Numbered from the stretch's first letter, positions 17,218-27,596 are shown. The stretch is 54,532 bases of DNA from Clostridia bacterium (GCA_017544935.1 JAFYDF010000154.1:1-54532), one strand, 5' to 3'. The notes: a model not told the origin generated them from the letters alone. Translations and numbers: made by a program.

Positions 17218-18424
17218 AGTCTCCAATTTTCTGCGGAAAATCCGTAAAGCCGACTGGACGCCACTGCTGTTGATCTGGGCGCTCTCTGTTTTCTATTGTT
17301 TTTTCTGCCATTACCTTCAAATCTCTGCTCTCGGCCATACAGGGTATTATACCTATACTCTCCAGGCGCTTGCCTGGCGGAACGGACAGATCGCGCTGCT
17401 CCGTGATTATCCGTGGCTTGAGCTCGCGATATATGAAGGCAGATATTATGTTTCATTCCCGCCTGTTCCCAGTATCCCTCTGTTTTTCCTGACATTCCTG
17501 TTTAATGACAAAACGCCGGATGCTTTTCTTGTCAAACTCTATGTCCTGATCGGATGCCTGAGCGTTTACAGGCTGCTGCGGAAAAAGGAATATGACAAGC
17601 TTTCCGCTGCAGGTGCAGCTCTTTTATGCAGCTTTGCGGGATGCCTTCTTTCAATGACCACAAACGGCGCCGTATGGTACCAGGCACAGACGCTTGGATA
17701 CTGCATGACAATGCTTTCACTTATGCTGGCTTTGAGCGGGAATATGACGCCTTCCCTTTTTTTCTACGCTTTGTCTGTTGGCTGCCGTCCTTTCAATGTC
17801 GTCTTTGGATTCGTACTGCTTGTTATTTATATCAGAGAGTGCAGGAACAGCTCGATCAGTTTCAAAAAAGCCTGTATACGCCTGATTCCGGGCGTTGTGC
17901 TGGGTCTGTGCGTTGCGGCGGGATACGGTGCATATAACTATGCCCGATTCGGAAACCCGCTCGAGTTCGGCCACAACTATCTTCCCGAATTCTCGTTTCA
18001 GGGCGGTATCCAGTTTTCGTTCAACCATATTGCGAAAAACTGCAAAACATTCATTCTTTCCATGCCGTTTACAAAAAACGGGGAGAATTGGGAGCTCAGG
18101 CGTTTTGGCTTCAGCTTTCTGATCGCAAGCCCTGTCTATATCGTTATGCTTGTAAGGATCATCCGCGACTGCATATTCCGGAAAATGAGCATGGAAAAGC
18201 TCGTTCTTTGTGCATGCTTCATCATACAGCTTATAATGCTACTCATGCACCGTACTTTCGGCGGATTCCAGTTTGGCGCGCGTTACACCTGCGATCTTCT
18301 GCCTTATGCGGCCGCATATTTTGCTTTCTCTGACAGAAAGCGGATGAATGTTTTTGAATGGGCGGTGCTCGCTTTTGCTGCAGTGTTCGCGGTTTATGGC
18401 GCAGCACAGATTCTTTTGTCGTAA
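17201..18424 (+). CDS. Polytopic membrane protein, possibly GT-C (ArnT/PMT-like) glycosyltransferase
   Basis: A 407-residue protein with roughly ten hydrophobic segments. The first large loop contains GYYTYTLQALAWRNGQ and EGRYYVSFPPVPSIP, a pattern seen in GT39/ArnT-like membrane proteins that move sugars from lipid carriers; an Asp-rich catalytic loop is not obvious. It begins inside era (17-base overlap) with only a weak GGGG-like ribosome site, so a GTG at 17210 is a possible start. Being last in the era operon gives no clear clue. The glycosyltransferase call is tentative. Confidence 0.7.
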   Translation: MTTVPKVSNFLRKIRKADWTPLLLIWALSVFYCFFCHYLQISALGHTGYYTYTLQALAWRNGQIALLRDYPWLELAIYEGRYYVSFPPVPSIPLFFLTFLFNDKTPDAFLVKLYVLIGCLSVYRLLRKKEYDKLSAAGAALLCSFAGCLLSMTTNGAVWYQAQTLGYCMTMLSLMLALSGNMTPSLFFYALSVGCRPFNVVFGFVLLVIYIRECRNSSISFKKACIRLIPGVVLGLCVAAGYGAYNYARFGNPLEFGHNYLPEFSFQGGIQFSFNHIAKNCKTFILSMPFTKNGENWELRRFGFSFLIASPVYIVMLVRIIRDCIFRKMSMEKLVLCACFIIQLIMLLMHRTFGGFQFGARYTCDLLPYAAAYFAFSDRKRMNVFEWAVLAFAAVFAVYGAAQILLS

Positions 18425-18439
18425 AACACGTTTTTTGTC

Positions 18440-18469
18440 TTTACAGTAATGCATTTCTTCTGATATAAT
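18440..18469 (+). promoter_or_regulatory. Sigma-A promoter of ileS leader
   Basis: TTTACA (18440-18445), 18-base spacer, TATAAT (18464-18469). It begins 16 bases after the membrane-protein stop and would start transcription at the head of the T-box leader. Confidence 0.7.
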
Positions 18470-18475
18470 TGTAAG

Positions 18476-18679
18476 GCAATGATGGAGACGGGCTCAGCAA
18501 TGCTCTTCACAGCAAGTTGGGGAGGATGAAAGCCCAGCAGAAGCAGCTGCAGCCGGATCACTCCTGAGCTTGGGCCAATCCCCCACGGCTTGCCTCCGAT
18601 ATCAGGCAACGAGCGGACGCATATGCGTCAATTTGGGTGGTACCGCGGTCTTTCCGTCCCATGGAAAGACAGTTTTTTT
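18476..18679 (+). promoter_or_regulatory. T-box riboswitch leader of ileS (Ile specifier AUC)
   Basis: The leader starts with AATGATGGAGACG (the stem I base element of T-boxes), contains GGAGGATGAAAGCC, the candidate specifier ATC at 18557-18559 followed by ACTCCTGAGC, and the exact T-box GGGTGGTACCGCGG at 18635-18648. It ends in a terminator hairpin. It would switch on ileS when uncharged tRNA-Ile accumulates. The T-box core is certain; the specifier position is inferred from context and matches the downstream gene. Confidence 0.95.
18648..18679 (+). terminator. T-box regulated intrinsic terminator of ileS
   Basis: GTCTTTCC (18648-18655) pairs with GGAAAGAC (18663-18670), loop GTCCCAT, then a seven-T tract at 18673-18679. 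Its 5' arm abuts the T-box, as needed for the alternative antiterminator fold. Confidence 0.93.
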
Positions 18680-18701
18680 ATTTCTCGAAAGGAGCAGCAG
18701 C

Positions 18702-21700
18702 ATGTACAGCAAGGTCACTACCGATTTGAACTTCACTGCAAGAGAAAAAGAGATCCTCCAATTCTGGAAGGACAACAGCATTGAAGAAAAAAGCTTCCAT
18801 CTCCGTGATGGTAAGGATAACTTTACATTTTTCGACGGTCCTCCGACCGCTAACGGAAAGCCGCATATCGGCCATGTCCTGACCCGTGCGATCAAGGACC
18901 TGATCCCGCGCTATCAGACCATGAAAGGCAAGAGCGTATTGAGGATAGCAGGCTGGGATACGCACGGACTGCCTGTCGAGCTCGAAGTCGAAAAGAAGCT
19001 CGGCCTGGATGGCAAGCCGCAGATTGAACAGTACGGCATCGAACCGTTCATCAAGCAGTGCAAAGAAAGTGTTTGGAAATATCTCCATCTTTGGGAAGAT
19101 ATGTCCGAGCGTGTCGGCTTCTGGGTCGACATGAAGCATCCCTATGTCACTTATCATGACAATTATATCGAGAGCGTCTGGTGGAGCCTGAAGCAGATCG
19201 CCGACAAAGGCATGATCTATCAGGGGCACAAGATCGTTCCCTACTGTCCGCGCTGTGGTACTGCTCTATCCTCACACGAAGTCGCTCAGGGCTACAAGAA
19301 TGTAAAAGAAAAATCCGCATTTGTCCGCTTTGCGGTTAAGGGCGAAGAAAACACCTATCTGCTGGCCTGGACGACCACTCCCTGGACGCTTCCCAGTAAC
19401 CTTGCGCTGTGCGTGAATCCGCATGAGACATACTGCCGTGTAAAGGCTGAAGGCCGCACCTATATCATGGCTAAAGCCCTTGTTGAGAAAGTGCTTGAAG
19501 GTAAGGATCCTGAGATCGTTTCCGAAATGATCGGCAAAGACCTGTTTGGCATTGAGTATGAACCGCTTTACCGCTTTGTCGAGCCAGATAAGAAAGCCTG
19601 GTTTGTTGTCTGCGATGAGTACGTCACTATGGAAGACGGCACCGGCATCGTTCATATCGCTCCTGCATACGGTGAGGACGACAACCGTGTCTGCCGTGAA
19701 AACAATGTGCCGTTCGTTAACCTCGTTGATGCACAGGGGAAATTTGTCGAAGGCACTGACTGGGCCGGTGTATTTGTCAAGGACGCCGATCCTGCCATTC
19801 TGAATGATCTTAATGATCGCGGTCTCCTGTTTGCCGCCGTCCCCTTCGCGCATGACTATCCATTCTGCTGGCGCTGCGATACTCCGTTGCTGTATTACGC
19901 ACGTCCCACCTGGTTCATCCGCATGACGGCCGTACGCGACCATCTTGTTGCCAACAACCGTTCCGTCAACTGGATGCCTGACAACGTCAAGGAAGGCCGT
20001 ATGGGTAACTTCCTTGAAAACGTAGTTGACTGGGGACTCTCGCGTGAGCGTTACTGGGGAACTCCGCTTCCCATCTGGCAGTGCGAAGACGGGCATATGC
20101 ACGTCATTGGCAGCAAGCAAGAACTGCTGGACATGGCAATCGGTGAAGTGAACCTCCCCGAGCTCCATCGTCCCTACATCGATGAAGTCAAGATCAAGTG
20201 CCCGCACTGCGGCAAGCCAATGCAGCGTGTCAAAGAAGTCATCGACTGCTGGTATGACAGTGGTTCCATGCCCTTCGCACAATGGCATTATCCCTTTGAA
20301 AACAAAGAGAAGTTCGAAGCTCGCTTCCCGGCCGACTTCATTTCCGAAGCAATCGACCAGACCCGCGGCTGGTTCTATACCCTGATGGCGATCTCCACGC
20401 AGCTCTTTGACTGTTCTCCTTTCAAGAACTGCCTGGTCCTTGGTCATGTCCAGGATGCCGACGGCCGCAAGATGAGCAAACATCTGGGTAACGTTGTTGA
20501 CCCCTGGGATGTCCTTGATGACCAGGGCGCAGATGCAGTCCGCTGGTACTTCTATGCTGCCAGCGCACCGTGGCTGCCCAGCCGTTTCAGTAAGGAGAAC
20601 GTTTCCGAATATCAGCGTAAATTCATGGGCACGCTGTGGAACACGTACTACTTCTACGTCCTGTATGCTGACATCGACTCGTTCGATCCGACCAAGCATG
20701 ATATCGAGAAGGCTAAACTTAGCCTCATGGACAAGTGGGTAATGAGCCGTCTGAATACACTTGTTAAAGGTGTTGATGAAGACTTGAGCGCCTACAGAAT
20801 CCCAGAAGCCTGCCGCAAGCTGACTGACTTTGTCGATGATCTTTCCAACTGGTACATCCGCCTTGGCCGCGACCGTTTCTGGGGCAAGGGCATGGAAGGC
20901 GACAAGGAAGCTGCGTTTATCACGCTCTATACCGTTCTCTCCACGTTGTCAAAGCTGATCGCGCCTTTCGTTCCATTCATGGCCGAAAGCATTTATCAGA
21001 ACATCGTCCGCTCTGTAGACACGTCTGCTCCCGAAAGCGTACATCTGTGCGACTATCCTGTCTGTGAAGAAAAGTGGATCAACAGTGATGTCGAGCGTCA
21101 GATGGCTGCAGTGGAAAGTGTCGTACAGTTGGGCCGTGCCTGCCGCAACCTGAGCAATGTCAAGGTCCGTCAGCCACTTGCGAACCTATACATCAGCGGT
21201 GCTGACTTCAGCGAGCAGTATCAGGATCTTGTTGCGGATGAGCTGAATGTCAAGAAGATCAACTTCGTCAGTGACGCTAGTGAATTTGTCGGATATGACC
21301 TCAAGCCCAACTTCTTCACTCTTAAAGCCCGTTACGGACGTTTCCTCGGCCGCATGCGCGGCGAGCTACAGAAGCTTGACGGAGCAGCTGTCGTAGCCGC
21401 CTTCAATCGCGGCGAGACGGTCACGATCCGTATGGATGATACTGACATCGTCCTTTCAAAGGAAGATGTCCTCGTAGAAGCGGTCAAGAAGGAAGGATTC
21501 ACCTCCCAGGTGGATGGACAGCTTACTGTTGTCCTTGATACCAACCTGAACGAAGACCTGATCCGTGAAGGTTATGCCCGAGAGTTCATCAGCAAGGTGC
21601 AGACCATGCGCAAGGATGCCGGATTTGACGTAACCGACAGGATCGAGATCTCCTGTACCTGCAAGCCTTCACTTAAGAAAGCACTTGAAAACAGTACTGA

Positions 21701-21821
21701 AATGATCCTTTCCGGAGTACTCGGCAAAGCACTCACATTCTCCGAGAATGCTGAAGGCGAATCCGTTAAGGAATGGGATATCAACGGTGAAAGCGCTGTT
21801 ATCGGCGTAAAGAGGGTTTAA
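18702..21821 (+). CDS. ileS: Isoleucine--tRNA ligase, long (IleRS2-like) type
   Basis: A 1039-residue class I enzyme. The HIGH motif reads KPHIGHVL near 55-60 and KMSKS reads RKMSKHLGN near 588-596. Editing (CP1) domain residues such as TTPWTLPSN are present. Two internal CxxC zinc knuckles occur (YCPRCG, KCPHCG), but the C-terminal four-cysteine zinc site of the ordinary bacterial enzyme is absent. Length over 1000 and this pattern fit the eukaryote-like IleRS2 class. The ATG at 18702 follows AAAGGAG; an upstream in-frame extension would run through the T-box and is not real. Confidence 0.97.
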   Translation: MYSKVTTDLNFTAREKEILQFWKDNSIEEKSFHLRDGKDNFTFFDGPPTANGKPHIGHVLTRAIKDLIPRYQTMKGKSVLRIAGWDTHGLPVELEVEKKLGLDGKPQIEQYGIEPFIKQCKESVWKYLHLWEDMSERVGFWVDMKHPYVTYHDNYIESVWWSLKQIADKGMIYQGHKIVPYCPRCGTALSSHEVAQGYKNVKEKSAFVRFAVKGEENTYLLAWTTTPWTLPSNLALCVNPHETYCRVKAEGRTYIMAKALVEKVLEGKDPEIVSEMIGKDLFGIEYEPLYRFVEPDKKAWFVVCDEYVTMEDGTGIVHIAPAYGEDDNRVCRENNVPFVNLVDAQGKFVEGTDWAGVFVKDADPAILNDLNDRGLLFAAVPFAHDYPFCWRCDTPLLYYARPTWFIRMTAVRDHLVANNRSVNWMPDNVKEGRMGNFLENVVDWGLSRERYWGTPLPIWQCEDGHMHVIGSKQELLDMAIGEVNLPELHRPYIDEVKIKCPHCGKPMQRVKEVIDCWYDSGSMPFAQWHYPFENKEKFEARFPADFISEAIDQTRGWFYTLMAISTQLFDCSPFKNCLVLGHVQDADGRKMSKHLGNVVDPWDVLDDQGADAVRWYFYAASAPWLPSRFSKENVSEYQRKFMGTLWNTYYFYVLYADIDSFDPTKHDIEKAKLSLMDKWVMSRLNTLVKGVDEDLSAYRIPEACRKLTDFVDDLSNWYIRLGRDRFWGKGMEGDKEAAFITLYTVLSTLSKLIAPFVPFMAESIYQNIVRSVDTSAPESVHLCDYPVCEEKWINSDVERQMAAVESVVQLGRACRNLSNVKVRQPLANLYISGADFSEQYQDLVADELNVKKINFVSDASEFVGYDLKPNFFTLKARYGRFLGRMRGELQKLDGAAVVAAFNRGETVTIRMDDTDIVLSKEDVLVEAVKKEGFTSQVDGQLTVVLDTNLNEDLIREGYAREFISKVQTMRKDAGFDVTDRIEISCTCKPSLKKALENSTEMILSGVLGKALTFSENAEGESVKEWDINGESAVIGVKRV

Positions 21822-22682
21822 ATGTACGTAGCTGATCAATGGCAGGATTATGAAGTCCTGGACTGCGGCGATGGTGAAAAGCTGGAACGCTGGGGCAAGT
21901 ATGTCCTGTGCCGTCCCGACCCCCAGGTAATCTGGCCGCAGGCTGATCCTGGTGCGTGGAGCGCTACGCAGGCCAGATACCTGCGCAGCGACCGCGGCGG
22001 TGGAAGCTGGCAGTTCATGGAGAAACTTCCCGAACGCTGGCAGCTCTCCTATAAAGGGCTTCGTTTCCTTGTGCATCCGACAGGATTCAAGCACACGGGC
22101 CTCTTCCCTGAGCAGGCTGCAAACTGGGATTGGATGCGCAGCCTGATTACAAAGAGTGGGAGGAACATCCGGGTCCTGAACCTATTCGCCTATACAGGCG
22201 GCGCAACGATCGCATGTGCTGCGCAAGGCGCACATGTTACGCATGTTGATGCTGCCAAAGGCATGGTTCAGTGGGCTAAGGAAAACCGTTCGATCAATAA
22301 CATCCCCGAAACCAGCTGCAGGTATATCGTCGAAGACGCGCTGTCATTTGTCCGCCGTGAACTGCGTCGCGGAAATCATTATGACGGGATCCTGATGGAT
22401 CCTCCCAGCTATGGCAGAGGTCCAAACGGGGAAGTATGGAAGCTGGAGAACGAACTGTTCTCACTCGTAGACACCTGCGCGCAGGCACTGAGCGATCAGC
22501 CGCTGTTCTTTCTGGTCAACGGTTATACGACGGGATTCCAGCCTTCCGTTCTTGAGAACATTATCAATCGCACCGTCGCAAAACGTTACGGTGGAAAAAC
22601 GTTCGCTGATGAGCTCGTTCTCCCGATCCGCAGCGGCGGCGTACTGCCCTGCGGTACAAGCGGACGCTGGCAAATCTTCTGA
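21822..22682 (+). CDS. Class I SAM-dependent rRNA methyltransferase (RlmI/RlmL-K-like)
   Basis: A 286-residue protein of the family that methylates 23S rRNA bases. The SAM-binding motif is LNLFAYTGGATIA near 120-132, an acidic loop HVDAAKGMVQWAKEN follows, and the catalytic-type motif is MDPPSYGRG near 191-199. The GLFPEQAANWDW segment before motif I is typical of the RlmI group. There is no N-terminal PUA domain, unlike RlmI. The ATG follows the ileS stop with no gap, so translation is probably coupled. Confidence 0.87.
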   Translation: MYVADQWQDYEVLDCGDGEKLERWGKYVLCRPDPQVIWPQADPGAWSATQARYLRSDRGGGSWQFMEKLPERWQLSYKGLRFLVHPTGFKHTGLFPEQAANWDWMRSLITKSGRNIRVLNLFAYTGGATIACAAQGAHVTHVDAAKGMVQWAKENRSINNIPETSCRYIVEDALSFVRRELRRGNHYDGILMDPPSYGRGPNGEVWKLENELFSLVDTCAQALSDQPLFFLVNGYTTGFQPSVLENIINRTVAKRYGGKTFADELVLPIRSGGVLPCGTSGRWQIF

Positions 22683-22708
22683 TCATCATCTACAGAGAGG
22701 AAACCATT

Positions 22709-23437
22709 ATGAGCGAATTGATTAAAGATCCGGTTGTCCTGTTTGAAGACAATCATCTGATCGTTGCCGTCAAGCCTGCCAACATGCTCGTGCAGGGCGA
22801 TCAGACTGGTGACGGAGATCTGCTTACGTGGCTCAAGGAATATGTTAAAGAGAAGTATAACAAGCCCGGGGAAGCGTTTATTGGCCTTGTACACCGCATG
22901 GACAGGCCTGTAGGCGGGCTTTTGGCATTCGCACGCACAAGCAAGGCTGCAGCACGTCTTTCCGAACAGATCCGCGTGCATGACCTTTGCCGCGAATACG
23001 TCTGCGTCTGCCAGGGCGAAGCTCCTGACCGTTTCACGCTGCATGACTGGCTGCAGAAGGACGAAGCGACAAACATGGTTAAGGTTTTGCCGCCTTACCT
23101 GAAGCTTCAGGGCAAAGAAGCGATCCTGCACGGCCGCTGTATCGTACATCGTAACGGTTATTCCCTTTGCTGCATCCGCCTGGAAACAGGCCGTGCGCAT
23201 CAGATCCGCGTACAAATGCAGCATGCTGGCTTCCCGCTTTGGGGCGATGCACGTTATGGCAACGGAAAACGCGGACAGCAGATCGCTCTGTGGGGCATGC
23301 GTCTTTCTCTCAAGCATCCCATCACAGGTGAAAGAATGCTCTTTATCGCACCGCCATCCGAAACTGCCCCCTGGACAGCTTTCCCCCGCGAACTGGACGG
23401 ACTTGAAAACACCTGGCCTCAGATCGTATTTGAGTAA
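22709..23437 (+). CDS. RluA-family pseudouridine synthase
   Basis: A 242-residue enzyme that isomerises uridine in rRNA or tRNA. The catalytic aspartate lies in HRMDRPVGGLL near 61-71. Later family blocks are EYVCVCQG, LETGRAHQIRVQM and WGDARYGN. No S4 RNA-binding domain is present, so it is a short member. It has AGAGAGG as ribosome site and continues the ileS-methyltransferase operon. The exact target base cannot be assigned. Confidence 0.92.
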   Translation: MSELIKDPVVLFEDNHLIVAVKPANMLVQGDQTGDGDLLTWLKEYVKEKYNKPGEAFIGLVHRMDRPVGGLLAFARTSKAAARLSEQIRVHDLCREYVCVCQGEAPDRFTLHDWLQKDEATNMVKVLPPYLKLQGKEAILHGRCIVHRNGYSLCCIRLETGRAHQIRVQMQHAGFPLWGDARYGNGKRGQQIALWGMRLSLKHPITGERMLFIAPPSETAPWTAFPRELDGLENTWPQIVFE

Positions 23438-24577
<1,140 letters not shown>

Positions 24578-24606
24578 ACCTGATTCTATTTTAGGAGGAC
24601 AAAAGT

Positions 24607-24945
24607 ATGGCTCGTAATCAATTTGGTGGATTCGGCGGACCCAATATGCAGCAATTAATGCGTCAGGCGCAAAAAATGCAGCAGCAGATGGAGCAGGCTC
24701 AGGCAGAGCTTGACGCCAAGGAATATGAAGCCTCTGCCGGTGGTGGTATGGTCACCTGCAAGATCAACGGAAAGCGCCAGTTGCTCTCTTTGGAGATCAA
24801 GCCTGAAGCAGTTGACCCCGAAGATGTTGAAATGCTCCAGGATATGATTATGGCTGCCGTGAATGAAGCTCTTAAAGCCGGTGAGGAAAACCGTGAGAAG
24901 ACGATGTCTGCTCTCGCTCCCGGCGGTATGGGCGGTATGTTCTGA
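24607..24945 (+). CDS. ebfC: YbaB/EbfC nucleoid-associated protein
   Basis: A 112-residue DNA-binding protein of the YbaB/EbfC family. A Gln/Met-rich helical start (MQQLMRQAQKMQQQMEQAQ) is followed by the conserved strand block ASAGGGMVTCKINGKRQLLSLEI and PEDVEMLQDMIMAAVNEA, ending in a Gly/Met-rich tail. It is paired with recR, as in many bacteria, with a one-base overlap (TGATG). TAGGAGG precedes the ATG. The usual partner dnaX is not in front. Confidence 0.96.
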   Translation: MARNQFGGFGGPNMQQLMRQAQKMQQQMEQAQAELDAKEYEASAGGGMVTCKINGKRQLLSLEIKPEAVDPEDVEMLQDMIMAAVNEALKAGEENREKTMSALAPGGMGGMF

Positions 24946-25544
24946 TGGGAACAACTGTTGAACCGATTGCACGCATGGCCAGTCAGCTGGCACGTCTGCC
25001 CGGTATAGGCCAGAAAAGTGCGCAGCGCCTTGCCTATCACATCGCGGGCATGCCGGAACAGGAAGTACATGATCTGGCTGCCGCAATATGGCAGGGACGC
25101 AAGGCCGTGCATTACTGCACCATATGCGGGAACTATACTGAACATGAGGTCTGTTCCGTATGCGCGGATGACGATCGCAGGAATGGCCAGATCTGTGTAG
25201 TACGTGACCCGCGTGATGTTGCTGCCATGGAAAGAATGCGCGACTATCACGGGCGCTATCATGTTCTGATGGGAACTCTTTCCCCTATGAATGGCATCGG
25301 CCCCGAGGATATCCGCATTCGTGAACTGCTTCAGCGTCTGAGCACCGAAGACGTCAGCGAAGTAATTCTTGCAACTAATCCCGATATAGAAGGCGAAGCA
25401 ACAGCTGCTTATATCGCCCGTATCATAAAGCCCATGGGAATCCGTGTAACACGTATTGCCCACGGCGTGCCGGTCGGAAGTGACCTTGAGTATGCCGACG
25501 AAATAACACTGGCTAAAGCAATGGAGGGCAGGCGCGAGATTTAA
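24945..25544 (+). CDS. recR: Recombination mediator RecR
   Basis: A 199-residue RecR that helps load RecA at gaps. It has the helix-hairpin-helix LARLPGIGQKSAQRLAYHI (15-33), a four-cysteine zinc finger C-x2-C...C-x2-C in CTICGNYTEHEVCSVC (about 58-73), a Toprim domain with VVRDPRDV and LATNPDIEGEATA, and the C-terminal GVPVGSDLEYAD block. Length is standard. It overlaps ebfC by one base. Confidence 0.97.
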   Translation: MGTTVEPIARMASQLARLPGIGQKSAQRLAYHIAGMPEQEVHDLAAAIWQGRKAVHYCTICGNYTEHEVCSVCADDDRRNGQICVVRDPRDVAAMERMRDYHGRYHVLMGTLSPMNGIGPEDIRIRELLQRLSTEDVSEVILATNPDIEGEATAAYIARIIKPMGIRVTRIAHGVPVGSDLEYADEITLAKAMEGRREI

Positions 25545-25545
25545 T

Positions 25546-26136
25546 ATGCTGCATTTTTCTTATGGAGTCATGGGCTCAAGCAAATCCGCCATGCTGCTGA
25601 TGCAGCGTTATAACCATCTGCAGCTTGGTCACTACGTAGTGCTGATCAAGCCCGCTATCGATACGCGTATTGATGCGAGCACAGTCTATTCCCGTGTCGG
25701 GCTTCAGGCGCAGGCTGATATTGTCCTTTATCCGGAGCAGAGCCTGTATGAACAGCTGATGTGGCTTATGGCCCGTCAAGGGCATAGCGATTTCCCATAC
25801 GTTTTTGTGGATGAAGCGCAATTCCTGACCGAAGCCCAGGTAGAAGAAATAGCTAACCTTGCCATGGATCACGAATTCTATTGCTTTGGTCTTAAAACAG
25901 ACTTCCTTGGCAATTTCTTCCCTGGTTCCGCGGCACTGATGCGTCTGGCGGAAGAGATCAGCGAAGTTCCGGGCGGCTTATGCTGGTGCGGTGCTAAAGC
26001 GACCATGAACACACGCATTGACCGCAACGGAAATGTGATCAAGACTGGCGACCAGATCCTGATCGACAACCAGGAAGAGACTCGATATATCGGCCTATGT
26101 TATAAGCACTGGAAAATGGGTAAATCACATGCCTGA
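25546..26136 (+). CDS. tdk: Thymidine kinase (type II) with an unusual P-loop
   Basis: A 196-residue enzyme that phosphorylates thymidine for salvage. Conserved are VFVDEAQFL (Walker B-like) near 85-93, YGVM at the P-loop start, FGLKTDFLGNFFPGS, and the zinc cysteines in CWCGAK with CYKHWK at the end. The P-loop reads GVMGSSKSA where the family normally has S/A-G-K-S/T, so the glycine before the lysine is serine. The rest looks intact, so a working enzyme is likely but worth testing. It starts 1 base after recR. Confidence 0.93.
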   Translation: MLHFSYGVMGSSKSAMLLMQRYNHLQLGHYVVLIKPAIDTRIDASTVYSRVGLQAQADIVLYPEQSLYEQLMWLMARQGHSDFPYVFVDEAQFLTEAQVEEIANLAMDHEFYCFGLKTDFLGNFFPGSAALMRLAEEISEVPGGLCWCGAKATMNTRIDRNGNVIKTGDQILIDNQEETRYIGLCYKHWKMGKSHA

Positions 26137-27466
26137 ATTGCTTTCTGAACACTTAAATATACTTGTGATTGCAGCCTGTATTCTGTCTGCGGTCAGTATC
26201 GTGCTGCTTATCGTATTGCTCGTTAAGCAGCATCATTCTTATAAGGCTTTCTCTGACAATTTGGAAGATGCCAACAAGCAGAGTGCTGAGCTGGAAGAAA
26301 AGCTCCGCAGTGAACTCTCTCGTCAGCAGCAGGCCTTTATTTCAACTGTCACAGAAAACAGCCGTACTAGCGATCAGCGCATGGATATGCTATCTGCAAG
26401 GCTTGATATTTTCGATCAGTCGCAGGACATCCGCATTCACCGTATTGTCTCTACCCTGGATAATAAGCTTACTTCCAATGATGAAAAGACAGAACAGTTG
26501 CGAACTACTCTCGCTTCCGGCATTGAAAAGCTGCAGAAAGAAAACAGCGAAAAGCTCGAGCAGATGCGAGTTACTGTCGATGAAAAGCTGCATGAGACTC
26601 TGAATAAAAGACTTGGTGAAAGTTTTTCTGTCGTTAATGAAAGGCTCGAGCAGGTCTACAAGGGACTCGGTGAAATGCAGACTCTCGCAAACGGAGTCTG
26701 CGACCTCAAACGCGTACTGACCAATGTAAAAACAAGAGGTATCTGGGGCGAAATTCAGCTGGGCAATCTGATTTCGCAAATCATGACGTCCGAACAGTAT
26801 GAAGAGAATGTTCAGATCGTTCCCGGCTCTCCTGAACGTGTTGAGTTTGCAATCAGGCTTCCCGGTACAGATACCAATCAGCCTGTGTATCTGCCCATCG
26901 ATTCCAAGTTCCCAATGGAAGCTTATGAACGCCTTCAGAACGCTTCAGAAGCAGGGGATGCCGAGGCTCTTGCTGCTGCCACTCAACAATTGCAGACAGC
27001 CATCCGCAATGAAGCAAAACGTATCAGCAAAAAGTATATAGCACCTCCACATTCCACTGATTTTGCCGTCATGTTCCTGGCTACCGAGGGCCTTTATGCA
27101 GAAGCAATGCGTTCCCGCGGACTGATGGAAGAGATTCAGCGCGAACAGCGCGTTCTGATTGCAGGCCCGAGCACCCTGTCAGCATTGCTCAACAGTCTCC
27201 AGGTCGGGTTCCGCACACTTGCGATTGAGCAGCGTTCTGCTGATGTATGGCTTCTCCTCGGCTCTGTAAAGGCCGAATTTGGGCGTTTCGCAGAACTTCT
27301 TGACCAGACACAGCAGCGTCTGCGTCAGGCTGGAGAAACGATTGAAAAGGCCGCTGCGCGCACGCGTGCGATCAACCGCCGTTTACGCGAAGTCGATACG
27401 CTCGGTACTCCCCAGAATAACGGCCTTATTTCAGATGACCAGCCCGGTCGTCTTCCTGAAGAATAA
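26129..27466 (+). CDS. rmuC: DNA recombination protein RmuC
   Basis: A 445-residue protein with an N-terminal membrane helix (about 7-30), a long coiled coil (about 40-175) and the RmuC nuclease-like domain (about 185-410) including LKRVLTNVKTRGIWGEIQL, LPIDSKFP and the FLATEGLYAEA block. RmuC limits DNA inversions at short inverted repeats. It overlaps tdk by eight bases and ends the tgt-ebfC-recR-tdk-rmuC run, followed by a terminator. Confidence 0.95.
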   Translation: MPELLSEHLNILVIAACILSAVSIVLLIVLLVKQHHSYKAFSDNLEDANKQSAELEEKLRSELSRQQQAFISTVTENSRTSDQRMDMLSARLDIFDQSQDIRIHRIVSTLDNKLTSNDEKTEQLRTTLASGIEKLQKENSEKLEQMRVTVDEKLHETLNKRLGESFSVVNERLEQVYKGLGEMQTLANGVCDLKRVLTNVKTRGIWGEIQLGNLISQIMTSEQYEENVQIVPGSPERVEFAIRLPGTDTNQPVYLPIDSKFPMEAYERLQNASEAGDAEALAAATQQLQTAIRNEAKRISKKYIAPPHSTDFAVMFLATEGLYAEAMRSRGLMEEIQREQRVLIAGPSTLSALLNSLQVGFRTLAIEQRSADVWLLLGSVKAEFGRFAELLDQTQQRLRQAGETIEKAAARTRAINRRLREVDTLGTPQNNGLISDDQPGRLPEE

Positions 27467-27474
27467 ACACTCTT

Positions 27475-27517
27475 AAGCGGCTTATGTCTAAACAAACGCA
27501 TAGGCCGCTTGCTTTAT
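27475..27517 (+). terminator. Intrinsic terminator after rmuC
   Basis: AAGCGGC-TTATG pairs with CATA-GGCCGCTT around a 12-base loop, followed by the weak T-rich tail TGCTTTATT. Confidence 0.7.
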
Positions 27518-27596
27518 TGAATGGGATACTGATGATACGCTCATTTCGTCAGCTGACTGACACAGAGCCAATACATTTTCAGAAAGTAAATATAAT

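Noticed and set aside
19272..20699. Long open frame antisense to ileS (about 475 codons)
   Set aside because: Mirror of ileS codon use; no recognisable domain, no start signal.
25546..26136. tdk as a pseudogene because of the P-loop change
   Set aside because: The frame, length and all other motifs are intact and it is embedded in a tight operon.
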